Assembly: GCA_029706075.1 (NCBI GenBank)
Contig: JAINUG010000026.1
Location: forward strand, 6,590,674 to 6,654,673
DNA: 64,000 bases
Direction: 5' to 3'
Origin: Aldrovandia affinis
Taxonomy: Eukaryota > Chordata > Actinopteri > Notacanthiformes > Halosauridae
Shown here: positions 53,400-64,000 of the stretch, piece after piece
How positions within the stretch are numbered: position 1 is the first letter of the stretch
Layout of the letters: each line of letters begins with the position of its first letter
Translations under genes and position numbers: made by a program
The notes under the pieces: model-generated
Told to the model about the DNA's origin: nothing
What the model saw: the letters and a program-made list of their open reading frames with translations, nothing else
Databases searched by the model: none

Positions 53400-56269
53400 A
53401 TAATATGTACCATCACATTTTATTATACCATATCTTAACTGTTTAAATGTTTTTATTAAATATGAAAGGTAGCCAAAATAAAAAACAATCTGAGGTGTTG
53501 AAAATCACCAGAGGCACAAATGTGAGGTGAACTTATGCATAACATAACTCTGGAAGGTATTTTATGGCAAGATTTCATTGATAGTGGTCAAATTACACCT
53601 TTATGGATGAGCCCAGACAAACGTTGAATTCTGGAAGAACACAGTCAGCCAAAACAGATGCGCATGACAAGTCAGTCATCCGATTCACATATGTCCTCCT
53701 CCAAGAGTGAAAGGGATAATTGAATAGTGTCAGGCTTCATAGCTCATAAACATACTGAAGAACACTGGAGGCTAGCTGCAACATTGGGCCTTTGCCTTTG
53801 CATTTTCCATGCTAGTTTTTAATAAAGAGAATGCCTCACACGAATAGAGCAAAGCATGATAGTGTGCATTATGTTACAACTGTTGAAGAATTTGTCACCG
53901 TATCAATCCTTATGTCTTGTTGAAGAAAAGGTATGCCACAAACAAAACAAAAAAGAGGGATTAGACTGGACAGAAAACAACGCACAAGAGGTGGATAAAC
54001 TTTTGAAATGCATGGATGATGGATCATAATAGAATCAGCCTCAAGATAAGATCCAGACCCAACACGCAGGAGTCTCTGCAGAATCTGCGTCTCCTGGGAG
54101 TCAAGGATGTCACCTGTGCCTGTGTTCCGTCGGCTCCCCTGAGACTTTTATGGTTAAAGCCGAAGTGGAGGCTCTGCAGGTCCAGGATGCGATGGTGCTC
54201 GGCTCTGGGAAATCAAATTGCTTCACGTCTTTAAAGGATGGCTTTTTACAAATGTTTTGCTCTACGATGAGGGTAAGGCACGGGACTTAGTGTGAATGGG
54301 AAAAACAGTCCGCGGAGGGGGGGAGTGGGTGGCTCAGACATGCTTGGAAGACCACGCTGGGTATCAGGCTAAAACACATTGTGTTTTGCTCTTTTTTCCA
54401 TTTTTCCTCCACCTGGAATTGCTGTCGCCGATCCGCAGGCCTGACGTTGTCCTGCGATACCATTCAGTGAAGACTCGCCTCCTTGACAGAATTAACAGGG
54501 CCTTTGGGAGGCTCGGTGGGGGAGTCTCATGAAAGAAAGGAGATCCGATGGGGCCTGTCGGTGCTGGTTGCCTTGGATACACGGAACATCAGTTGACCCC
54601 CTCTTGTTGGAGGACCTCAGAAGCAGAAAGTCACAAGAAATCCAAGCTGGAGAGAAAAGCATTGCCTGGCTTGGACTGAGGAAGAAGGCAGAGTGAGAAG
54701 GGGGAAAAAAGAAAAGTATGAAAAAGGCTGGAATTTTGGTTATCTTCTGTTAGTAAAGCAGTCCCATGTCAATCGCTTCATCAAACAGTCTCTGTGCTAT
54801 CTTTCTTAAACTGCGTTAAGAATAAATGGTTAAGAGAATACTGTCAGTCAATTCATGGGATGGGTGTTAGCTGTTCTCCCTTGTGATCTTATTTGCTGTA
54901 GGGATTTATGGAGCAGCTGTATGATAGTCTTGAACAAATCACCCCTTTCTGTGATTAAAAAGCGAATCTCATGTCCACTGACTGATCCAGGGTCAAGTGC
55001 TACAGACTCCGAGATCTGCCTCATGTCCTCTGATGTCACCTCCTCTATCCTTGGGGTCATCAGCAAGAGTGAGAATTTCCACAATGTCTTAAAGCTAATG
55101 TTAGCCCAAAACCATATTTGAATTCTTTATATAACAGTTTTTTTTCCTGGAGTATGTGCATCTTTCCCTGCTTGTCACTTTATTTTTGTGTTTCTGTATA
55201 CATGTATTTGTTCTCTTCTTTACTTTTTTAAACCAAAAACTGTACATGCAGTACAGGAAACCCACTAAAAAGATGAGTGAAAAGCTTGCATACATCTGTA
55301 TGTTTGGTGGTTTTAAATGCTATTTTCCTCTATAATAAAAAAAATCTCAAATAAAAAGCAGACTTCCTGGGCTGAGCTGGATGGGAGGGGACCAAGGTTG
55401 GGGCATCCATTTGCTGTATTAGCCTCTTGAGGTATGTTGGTTTTATCAAAATATTGCAATAATTAATATTGAAATCAATATCTACCACCTACAAAAAGGT
55501 CTACCTCCTCTTCACTCTCTGTGCAGTAGGACCACTAAATAGCTTATTCAGAAAAGAGAAGTTTCGTCCAAAGGCTGGGCTGTATAGCCAAAGGTTAAGC
55601 CTCATTAACCGACTGAGACATGAGTAAGGGCATACGTTTTTCACTACCTCTGTCAGGAACCTGCAGTTCCATCCTCCAACACCAAGAGGTCGATGGAGAA
55701 CTTTCTGAAGCTACTTGTTAAGCAATCAACGCAATCATCTCAAGTAATCATTCAATTACCACAAATGAGGTGCATATTGCAGTGTAGTAGAGTAATCAGT
55801 AGTTGGCGCTGCACACACCCACATGTAATCATACTGATTGATTTGTAAGTAGGCTCCTGCTTTCGATTGTGAAAATATGTCTGTTGACATTACTGTAGGA
55901 CATATCATGCCCGTCCTGGAGCAAATAAACTGATATGTTGAAATGAGCACACACGTATAAAAACAATTCAAAGCAAAAGGAAAATGTTTTCTTGACAGCC
56001 TAAATAAAATTGTAAAAAACAAGATTGTTATTGATGGGATGCCTTGATTTTTAAAACTCAGATAAGGCAGCGCAGTATTTTATATATTGGTGTTGAATTT
56101 TGGTGTTGATCATTTGTTTGCTGCCAGAAAGTGGTATTGGATTCTTAAGTGTGGTGTGGTGTCTTACCATTTCAAGCATCGGCTTTAGCATTGTTCTTTG
56201 ATCATCTCCTGTTTATAATTGAACTTTTAGTTTGTTTATTTTCTCTGTTTTTAGTTGTACTTTAAGTCA
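53400..56269. other. Non-coding stretch with a GC-richer island
   Basis: 54,030-54,600 is GC-richer, free of recognisable repeats and contains short frames on both strands without a clear gene; candidate conserved non-coding or exon-bearing DNA. Elsewhere AT-rich with nothing recognised. From about 56,220 the sequence looks like an LTR fragment that continues after the next hAT element. Confidence 0.35.
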
Positions 56270-56277
56270 GTTAGGGT

Positions 56278-57446
56278 TAGTGATGGTGAAATGAAGCAGT
56301 GCGTATTTCCGACACACTCAAATGGGTTCAGTACTCCAAGCTTCATATGAGAGAATGCACATTGAATTGAATGTAGTGCAACAAATCTGACTACTGAGTG
56401 TATATAATATATATATATATATATATGAACGCACTAACTGACATGTGGCGCACAGAGAGTACGGTCTTGCTTTCCTAGACGGTAGACCCGGATTCGATTC
56501 TCCTTGTCAACAACTAATACTTGTTCATTGACTTATGTTTTTCAATATGATTCATACTTGATAATAAAATATTGAGTGTGAGTGAATATTTTTTGACAGT
56601 AAACGCAAGGCCAGAAGAACAAAAGGGATAAGGAAAGACAACGAAAGTGATAAAGTGGAAGAGTACGGTACATTATGGACAGACTGTGTCATTGGGCAGA
56701 CGTAATTCAGTGATTCGATGATATGCTGTGAAATGTATTATGCTATTATATTGAATGTACTGTACAAATAGATTGATTTGGTTAGCTCAAAGATTATTAA
56801 GAAAATATTTTTTGTACATCTATGGTGTATCTGATGGTCACTGGCAACAAACAGACGATAAGCAGAAATATGTACGTAGGACTAATCTTATGTAAGCTGA
56901 GTTTCGAACCAAGGATCCCAACGCAACAAGAGACACGATTAGCTCACCGAGGTAAAGTCTCAATTCCCCAGCCAAGAGAACTAATCATATTCTTATTGAC
57001 ATCACATTCTGTAGTGGATGCTCACATGTTAATGTATGTATCAGAGCTCCACCGCTACACTTATTCTGAGATATCAGTTCAAAGTTTTCCCACACTTGAA
57101 AACAGCAGGTCCTCTTTCTCTCTGGCTCCATCACAACACTGAAATACACACAATATAATTCACTCTTCACAACGACAACTATGCACACATCTACTACTAC
57201 AGCTTACGATTTGTTCATTTTTAGAGTTCATTATATAGGGAAGCCCACTAACATTTAAAACCTGTCAAACCTGGTACGCAGCAAATCAAACCAGTCGTGA
57301 TTCACTGAGGGAACGGAACGAAGCAGTGTTTGCTTTGTTTCACATGATTTCCTTAACAAAGCAAGCTCCGAAGCAGTGGTTCAGTTAAAATGACTAGCGA
57401 GTTTGAAGCAGGCATTGGAGCTTCGGTGTCAGACGTAACATCACTA
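56278..57446. mobile_element. Non-autonomous hAT-like element with 8-bp target duplication
   Basis: Left end TAGTGATGGTGAAATGAAGC is matched inverted at the right (GTAACATCACTA). Flanks GTTAGGGT (56,270-56,277) and GTTATGGT (57,447-57,454) agree at 7 of 8 bases. At 1,169 bases it has no transposase. A (TA)n tract (56,401-56,426) and a B-box-like GGATTCGATTCTCC near 56,490 lie inside. Confidence 0.75.
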
Positions 57447-57529
57447 GTTATGGTTCTATTTAACTTTTTGTTTGTTTTATTCTTCAGTGTTTGTTTGATA
57501 TTTTATTAGTTCGTGTTTCTCCGGTATAT

Positions 57530-57671
57530 ATTCCATCCATCCATCCATCCATCCATTGTCTAAGCCGCTTATTCCTGGTCAGGGTCGCGGGGGGGGGCTG
57601 GAGCCTATCCCAGCATGCGTTCCGGGCGAGAGGCAGGAATACACCCTGGACAGGTCGCCAATCCATCTCAG
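57530..57671. mobile_element. Short retroposon fragment with (CCAT)n and 10-bp target duplication
   Basis: TCCGGTATAT at 57,520-57,529 and 57,672-57,681 brackets a (CCAT)n tract plus TAAGCCGCTTATTCCTGGTCAGGGTCGCGGG...CCTGGACAGGTCGCCAATCCATC, a repeat common in fish genomes by recall. The target duplication shows retroposition. The surrounding 57,454-57,790 resembles an LTR fragment (AATTAAAC signal, CT-rich end). Confidence 0.7.
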
Positions 57672-57835
57672 TCCGGTATATGTTCAATTCCTTTATTGTT
57701 TAATTAAACCTTGAGTTTGTTTTGGATTCCTGCCTCCTGCCTCCTCCTGCATCGTCTCTGCACTTGGGTCCAATCTCCCTGCCCTCGTTTCAAACATGTC
57801 TTGTGGTAACATGGCTCAGATGGCAGTTTTATTGC

Positions 57836-58841
57836 TGTCTAGTCAGTTGCGTGTTTAAGATGTTCCAAATAACAGCGTTTCCTACTCTGATAATGTTTGA
57901 ATACCTTCTTCATTGTTGCAACAAGTCTGTTGATCTTTGGGAAATTGTCTACCCATATATTGCAAGCAAGTGCTAAAATATGAGCATTGCATATCATATG
58001 AACAGAATTTGGAAATAAGCCTTGCCTTAACCATGTAGCTTGCGTTATCCGTTGCAAAGCTTGTGATATTGTTTAAAACCACTTCGTATGCATTTCAACT
58101 GTTAACAACGGCCTCTGCCACTGTGGAGTGATTGTCAGAGTGTAAGTACACAGTATCTGCCAGTACCACTTTCAAATCATCTGCCTTGTCTTGTAAGGCA
58201 TACAAATATGTAGAACATAAGGGTATTTTACTGTAATAACAGATATGCTGTAAAATGTATTAACCAGATGTTTTATTGAACTTTTGTGTATTTTTCTGAT
58301 GTGCTATAAATATTCCCTTCTCAAATGACGCATTCGGAATTTCCCCACAATTCACTACATGCTTGTTTAAAAAGTGCATATTTTGGGGTTGTCCATTTTC
58401 TCAAGAGCAATATTTTCGCTGACAAGCTTCTGTCAAATCGTAAATTACGTCATGCCTCCTCTCCAGCATGTCATCTATTTTTGTTTTTTTGACAGCAGAT
58501 GTCCCCTCGCCCCTGTCAAATGTGATTTCTTGTTTTTTGCGTGTCAATTACTTCAAATACCTGTCTATTGTTCCGTTTTTAGTGTGTTGTAATGAAACAT
58601 TGCAGGTTGTGCAAAATAAATTGCAGCTATCGGTGTGCAAAATGCTAGGCGGATATTGTTCTACTCTTTCAGTTACAGTTTTCCTCAGATTTCTCTTTGA
58701 TCTGGTTGTAGCCTCCATGTTTAGTTTTATGGAAACTCCCCTCTCTGAAACAATGTAAATTTGTAGACTTGCAGCCTTACACAAAGACTCAGATTGACAC
58801 TCAATTGTATAATTGGTTATGGTCATTTGAGTAATTGCCAC
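57836..58841 (-). pseudogene. hAT-type transposase with CGGBP1-like zinc finger, multiply broken
   Basis: On the minus strand from 58,841 the reading gives a short N-terminus ending in a zinc-finger block LFCTTCNVSLQHTKNGTIDRYLK, like the finger of CGGBP1-type hAT proteins, then a stop and a frame with KKTKIDDMLERRHDVIYDLTEAC. After a decayed part come LADTVYLHSDNHSTVAEAVVN, NITSFATDNASYMVK (catalytic-domain DNA segment) and HMICNAHILALACNIWVDNFPKINRLV (the C-x2-H region of hAT transposases). Several stops and frameshifts, and no C-terminal dimerisation domain. Clearly dead, but independent of the non-autonomous hAT element next to it. Confidence 0.7.
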
Positions 58842-58844
58842 TAA

Positions 58845-59237
58845 TAACTGAAAATAGAGTGCCTATAGCAACGCCTTGAGGATCAGAAAGGATCTGCACC
58901 TTCTTGCCAGAGGTGGTGAAAAACGCATGCCCTTAGACATGAGACATATCCCGCCAGGGGTAGGGTGGGTTTGAAATAGCAATAATGGTGAGGTGGACTT
59001 ATTCACAAAATGATAATAATCAATACCAATATCAATATAAATACCAACAAAAAGCCTGAAATCAACTAAAAGCCTACTTACCCTTCAGGCTTACTGTATT
59101 AGACTACAATCTTAAGTATAAAGCAGGTGGTCACACCGAAAAGGTGCCAAATTGAAACTTGACAGAAATTCTAACCAAGGCTCATTTGTAACTGTAGCAT
59201 TCAAGCATTCAGACATTGATGGCCAGATCACTGGAGG
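58845..59237. other. Short unassigned stretch
   Basis: AT-rich with nothing recognised. Confidence 0.4.
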
Positions 59238-59440
59238 AACAGCAGTAAGAGCTCTCTCCACTGTGTATCTGATGTGCAGTGAGCTTGTACTGGCGCACTA
59301 TGGCTGCCATCGTGTTCATCCAGGTAGGTGCTGCACATTGGTGGTGGTTGAGGTGAGTTGCCCTTATCATTGTCAGTGCTTTGAGTTCCCTGGAAGAAAA
59401 GCGCTGTATAAATCCAATTATCATTCATTCATTCATTCAG
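59238..59440 (+). repeat. Retroposon 3' tail with (ATTC)n
   Basis: GTGCTGCACATTGGTGGTGGTTGAGGTGAGTTG...CAGTGCTTTGAGTTCCCTGG...AAAAGCGCTGTATAAATCCAA followed by ATTC repeats is the type of 3' tail seen on fish LINE/SINE families. The 136-codon frame across it (59,152-59,562) is therefore not a gene. Confidence 0.65.
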
Positions 59441-60429
59441 AGCTATTCTATGCAGTCAGGCATGTTCTAAATTATGGAAGCATTTCCATTGCAAGGGGAA
59501 AAAAGTACACGGTGACTGGCTGTTATTTCTTCACCCATGAAAGCCCTTATGTGAGCGTGTGACGGTGACATGTCTGTACAACTCATCCTCATAGGCTAGG
59601 ATTGTGTGAAATGGCTGTGCAGACCCTGTGTAGCTTAACTGTGTGTTACACTCACACATGCACACATATACACACACATACACACCCAGTGTCTCTTATG
59701 TTGAAGGATGAAGAGGTCTCGGCAAACAACAGCATTGATGGGTGACTTTTCCAGCTCTGGAACCTCCTGTAATGATGAGGGTGCTACACCACTTACAAAT
59801 AACCTAAAATAGGTTGAGCAACTAATATATCATGCTTCTCATCGTATGGCTACCTTAATAAATATACGCATTTCACTTCCATTGAGTAGCGAGTCATAGT
59901 GAGAGAGGTGGGTAATGAGATCCTTACATGGACTTTGACACGCATGGTTAATGCAGTGACATTTGATGCAATTAGACTGCACAGGGCTTCTTAAATGTCA
60001 CAGCCTAGAGACATTTGGTTGGCTAGCAAAACAAAGGGTTATCTCCGAGAAATCAAGATATGAGCAGTAACCGGACACTGCTTGGGTAAACCCAACTGTT
60101 GTGCTCATAATCATAACGGCCCTCAAATTGAGTGGATGAGGAATATTTTCTTCCCATGATGTATGGCTACTTTGTGTTGAAATGCGCAGCCACTGGTTCC
60201 CAATGTGGCATGTCCAGTTAAAGCAATAGACTTTGGTGCATGTGTGACTGAGCTTTGGAGAGTTCAAATGACTTCCCTCATTTTCTGATATCTGACTATC
60301 TGCCCATCTGACTATCTGCATGCCAATATATTGATGCAAGCATAAAGAAAATCAGAACAGCACTCTCCTCTTTCCGAGACTTGACTTAAGACATCGTGAA
60401 TGTCACCTCTCCATGATTAACTCCATAGT
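59441..60429. other. Non-coding stretch
   Basis: A CA-rich tract at 59,649-59,688; a 113-codon minus-strand frame (60,339-59,998) without recognisable domain. Nothing else recognised. Confidence 0.45.
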
Positions 60430-61700
60430 TGTTTAGTGTATTTCCAAACAAGAACTTCATCATGAAGACCAAAGAACATTCAAAGCAAATCTGAGAAAAG
60501 GTTCTTAAAAAGCACCAATCAGGGTAAGGAAATAAGAAGATTTCAAAGACTTTAATAAATGAGAAATGGCATATATTACTTTGAATATCCCCTGGAGCAC
60601 CATTAAGTCCACCATAAAGAAATGGAGAAAATATGGCACAACTGTGAATTTGCCTAGAACAGGCTATCCTCCAAAACTGAGCATCCGTGCAAGAAGGGCA
60701 CTTGTTAAGGAGGTCACCAAGAGGTCTATGGCAACTCTGACAGAGTCACAGTCTTCCATGGCAGATATGTGAGAAACTGTCCATGCAAAATCATTAACCT
60801 GTGCACTTCATAAATCTGCGCTTTATGGGAGTGTCACAAAAATATAACCATTGTTGAAGAAAACTCACTTGAAATCGAAGTATGTGGGATACTCAAAAGC
60901 ATGTGGGATACTCTCAAACCAAGTGGAGGAAGATTCTATGGTCTGAGACCAAGATTGTACTTTTTGGCATCAACGTTAGGCGCTATGTTTGGCACAAGCT
61001 TAACACTGCACATCATCCCAAGAACACTATACCTACCGTGAAACATTGTGGCGGGAGCCTAATGCTATGTAGATGCTTCTCTGCTTCAGGGACTGGAACA
61101 CTTGTCAAAATAGGAGGCAAAATGGATGGAGCAAGATATAAACAAATCTTGGAGGAAAACCTGCTGCAGTCTGCAAGAGACCTGGGACTTGGGTGAAGAT
61201 GTATATTCCAGCAGGACAATGAACCAAATTATACAGCAAAAGCCACATTGGAGTGGTTTTAAAACAAAACAAAAAATCTGCATCCTGGAGTGGCTATGTC
61301 AAAGAAAGATTAGAAAATTGCTGTTCACTACTGGTCCCCATTCAACCTGATGGAGCTCAAGCAATTTTGTAAAGAAGAATGGGCAAAAATTGCGGTGTCC
61401 AGATGTGCAAAGCTCGCAGAGACTTACCCAAATAGACTCATATCTGTAATTGCTAGTAAAGGTGCTTCTACCAAGTATTAAGTCAAGGGGGTGAATACTT
61501 AACAAATCAATTATTAAATCTATTTTTTATTTGTATTTAATTAAGAAAATTTTTTAGAGTTGTTTTTTATTTTACATTATAGAGTATTTTGTGTTGATCA
61601 ATGGCAATACATTTTAATTAAATCGATTTTGATTCCATGAAATAAGAAAATAAAATGTGTAAAATGCTAAGGGGCTGAATCCTTTTTATACCCACTGAAA
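60430..61700 (+). mobile_element. Tc1-like transposon, near full-length but decayed
   Basis: Transposase-like sequence spans 60,566-61,481, followed by GGGGGTGAATACTTAACAAATC and the end GGGGCTGAATCCTTTTTATACCCACTG near 61,700. The left terminal repeat is not clear to me, so the start is approximate. Confidence 0.65.
60566..61481 (+). pseudogene. Tc1-like transposase pseudogene with DNA-binding domain remnant
   Basis: Reads LNIPWSTIKSTIKKWRKYGTT and NLPRTGYPPKLS (second helix-turn-helix and GRPR-like linker position), a decayed middle, then [12 protein letters not shown] where the Asp of the usual W-S-D-E-T is lost (SET), [39 protein letters not shown] in another frame, and SKGASTKY at the end. 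More complete than the other Tc1 copies here but with multiple stops and a missing first catalytic aspartate. Confidence 0.8.
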
Positions 61701-62884
61701 GTGATAAACAGTTCAGACTGAGCAGGATAACCAAGCATATGGATAGCAGGGGAGAGAGGGATGCCACTGCCCAGGATTTGGGATAGGGCGATGGCTATTT
61801 GTTGGCAGAACGAACCGGGGTACACTTCCAGATGGAATGGATGTACATGATGAGTTCAGACACTGACTACAAATTTGTGGATCAGAGATTCTCATTATGT
61901 ACACGCGTCTCAGAGTATAATGTGTTCTATGTAGTATTTTAAATTGAATGAGCTTGAGTTTCAAGTTTATAATAAAGGAGAATGACTGTGTTGGAGATTT
62001 CTTTCCAGGAGTTGTCATCCGCTGAGTTTATATTAAGATCCATGGGCAGTGGTTGCGAATCTTTTGGTTTCAATAACAGATCAATACTTGTATATCTTTG
62101 AGAAGGTGTGCTACTGGTTGAATGGCTTATGGAGGAAGTCATGTAGAGGAGCATTGGATAGGGCTATATATCCTGTGATTTTTAGGCTTTTGAGAGTGAC
62201 TACAGGAAATATGAATGGTTTACCAACTATTATAAATTCAAAGTTATGCCAGATGGGGGTGAGGGCAGATTTTGAGTGTTTGAGTATTTGATTGGCTGTG
62301 ACCAAGGAGCTGAGACTAACTTTTGAGTCTGCAAAGGTTAAGTCACTACACTGTATTGGAGAGTATGATGATTGCTCAGTCGCTATCTCTCCATCGAAAT
62401 GTTCAATTATCTACTTGTCCAGGAGCTAAAGTTGGTATGAGATTTCTCATTTCCTCGTTTCTGTTTTCAGTTGGCCTCTGAGCGGTTTGTATTTCTAGTA
62501 AAATTTTTGTGATAAATATATCTGCGGGTTGGACTTGAGTATCAGTATCATGGAAAATACATATTTTTAGTGTAAAATGGACAGTTTCAGTCAACAATTT
62601 TAATCAAAATCTGTTTACTGAAATCTACACCATAATTGATAGAGGAAATGCTTTGTTTTCCAAAGTGTTTTCCAAAGGGGAATAAAGTTGGCATAGGTCA
62701 GGCATCAGGCTACTGTGCTGAAAACATAGGAAACTAAAATAGTTGTTGCAACACGGGGAACATTAGTGCAAAGCATCACCATAAAGTATCAGGTTAAAAT
62801 CCAGGGGCAGGGCAGGTACTTTTCCAAATGGGCAGCCTCCTGATCTGCCTCTTTAAAACCGTAGTGTGTACTGTGGTTGCCTGC
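61701..62884. other. Non-coding stretch, possibly an old LINE fragment
   Basis: Minus-strand segments near 61,720-62,300 (for example LNSSCTSIPSGSVPRFVLPT, KIGYIALSNAPLHDFLHKPF) have a faint flavour of a LINE open frame, but frames are short and I cannot confirm it. The rest is unassigned. Confidence 0.3.
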
Positions 62885-62888
62885 TTAA

Positions 62889-64000
62889 CCCTCTGAGATC
62901 CGTGCTTAGCTCAGAGAAGCTTTGTGATTTTGGCGTGGTCTGATATTTATCTCAATTTTATCAACTTAACACACACTTACTCCAAAGTGTTTGACATTTT
63001 TAGTTGAAGGACAATCACAGCTACATTTATATGCCATCAATAGTTTGGTCAGTATCATATGCAGCTTGTAAATAGATCTACACACACAAAAGTTATAAAG
63101 TGTAAATTTTTCTGCAGTTACAAAAGTTGTGAAAGCACACACTAAACTATAGTGACAAATTGTTTTGCCAATATGCGTTTGTTCATCAAGGTCTTGGTTA
63201 TGTAAGGATGTCAAAATAGTTTAGCACATCTGAGATCTAAATAGCTAAAAACCTGTTTTTATCAGAACTGGTAAAAAAAATGTCAGGCTGTGGGAGGGCT
63301 ATATGCTAATTTCCTAAATATTCATGATCCACACCTGAGGGTTGTCCATACCTGTAAGATCTGTCAGATGGGCCATCTCTCTCTCAAAGGCCATCAGACA
63401 AAGACAAAAGCCATCAGAGTAAAGAATAGTCATGCAGAGCCATGCAGAAGACAGAAAAAAAATATTTTTTTTTCATTTTGGAAGATTTATTGAAAACATC
63501 ACACAAACTATATACAAAAAAATCTAAATTAAAACAGTTTCTGGTCAACTGTAGACACAAGGTAACATCACGCACCTTGCACTCCCATGGAGTGCACTGT
63601 TGTTTCCCCGACATCTTGCAGAGTACGCATTTCTTGCGACCAACAGAAGCCAGTTTGCCAACATCCAGAGTCTGTTTGGCAGTGGGCACAGGCACATGAT
63701 CAAAAGTAGCCAGTTTTCTGGGTTTAAGATATTTATTTATCTTTAAACGTCTATATGAAAATGAAAGCAAAATCCGTGTCTGTGGAGACATGGAAAGACA
63801 TAAACAAAACAAACCAAAATAACAAATGTAAAATGGTAAATCCAAAACGTATCCAAAAACTCGGAATAAACTAAACACTGGGAATCTAAACAACAATAAG
63901 CACACAAACAAACAAGTTCTCGAGAGGCAAGAAACATTAATCACAATAGGTACTATCAAGCTAAGCTAGATAATGTCCATGCGCCGAAACAGAGAATGCC
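62889..64000 (-). mobile_element. piggyBac-like element, copy 3, running off the window
   Basis: TTAA at 62,885-62,888, then CCCTCTGAGATC and a long block matching copy 1 (5848 onward). It extends past the window end, so its full size is unknown. It retains the transposase C-terminus that copies 1 and 2 have lost or scrambled. Confidence 0.85.
63531..63722 (-). pseudogene. piggyBac transposase C-terminal cysteine-rich domain
   Basis: Inside a 181-codon minus-strand frame (63,959-63,414), residues about 80-143 read RKLATFDHVPVP..., then GRKKCVLCKMSGKQ, PWECKVRDVTLCL and TRNCF: the C-x2-C ... C-x7-C-x6-C zinc-binding C-terminal tail of piggyBac-family transposases, which binds the element's ends. 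The residues before it (hydrophobic, Cys/Leu/Phe-rich) do not look like transposase, so coding sequence is deleted or shifted upstream. One expected Cys in the WECKVCD-type block appears as Arg. Confidence 0.7.

Noticed and set aside
59152..59562. 136-codon plus-strand frame
   Set aside because: Covers a retroposon 3' tail with (ATTC)n; no domain.

Overview
This window looks like repeat-dense, gene-poor DNA from a ray-finned fish. The evidence is the mix of families: many decayed Tc1-like elements, TTAA-flanked piggyBac-like elements, non-autonomous hAT elements, tRNA-derived SINEs (one with an L2-type tail), gypsy-type solo LTRs, CA/GT microsatellites and a Polinton/Maverick-like virus-derived element. 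I found no convincing host protein-coding gene. Most open frames are chance or transposon remnants. Family assignments come from motifs and recall, with no database search.

Layout. 1-7.6 kb is a pile-up of Tc1-like elements, a 2.6 kb LTR element with two LTRs and only a Gag-like reading frame, a SINE with a 15-bp target duplication, and a piggyBac-like copy inside a Tc1 element. 7.6-25.9 kb is mostly AT-rich non-coding DNA with a solo LTR, a second (inverted) piggyBac-like copy, simple repeats, a hAT element and a SINE. 25.9-30.4 kb is a nested structure: a solo LTR (5-bp TSD) split by a 3.5 kb insertion (4-bp TSD), itself split by a hAT element (8-bp TSD), which carries a folded-back piece of the same LTR family.

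30,435-44,508 is the centrepiece: a virus-like Polinton/Maverick (adintovirus-like) element with about 0.7 kb terminal inverted repeats and a perfect 6-bp target duplication (TGCACT). Plus-strand genes (a small spliced gene, a protein-primed family B DNA polymerase, a small conserved protein) converge near 38.4 kb with minus-strand genes (adenain-like protease, major capsid protein, basic core/minor capsid protein, penton-like minor capsid protein, integrase C-terminus, a Bcl-2-like candidate and an unknown protein). Nearly all are broken by stops, frameshifts, deletions or insertions. A pogo-like DNA transposon, whose transposase ends in a PHD-type zinc finger, sits at a TA inside the polymerase gene, and a gypsy-type solo LTR splits the last gene. 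The small spliced gene just inside the left inverted repeat is the only one I can model as fully open.

44.5-64 kb continues as transposon-rich non-coding DNA: further Tc1 fragments, another solo LTR, a nested palindrome, a 135-bp tandem duplication, a hAT element with 8-bp TSD, a hAT-type transposase pseudogene with a CGGBP1-like zinc finger, and a third piggyBac-like copy that runs off the end and keeps the cysteine-rich C-terminus of its transposase. GC-richer unique islands near 12.1-12.6, 16.3-16.6, 24.0-24.4 and 54.0-54.6 kb are the best candidates for host regulatory sequence.
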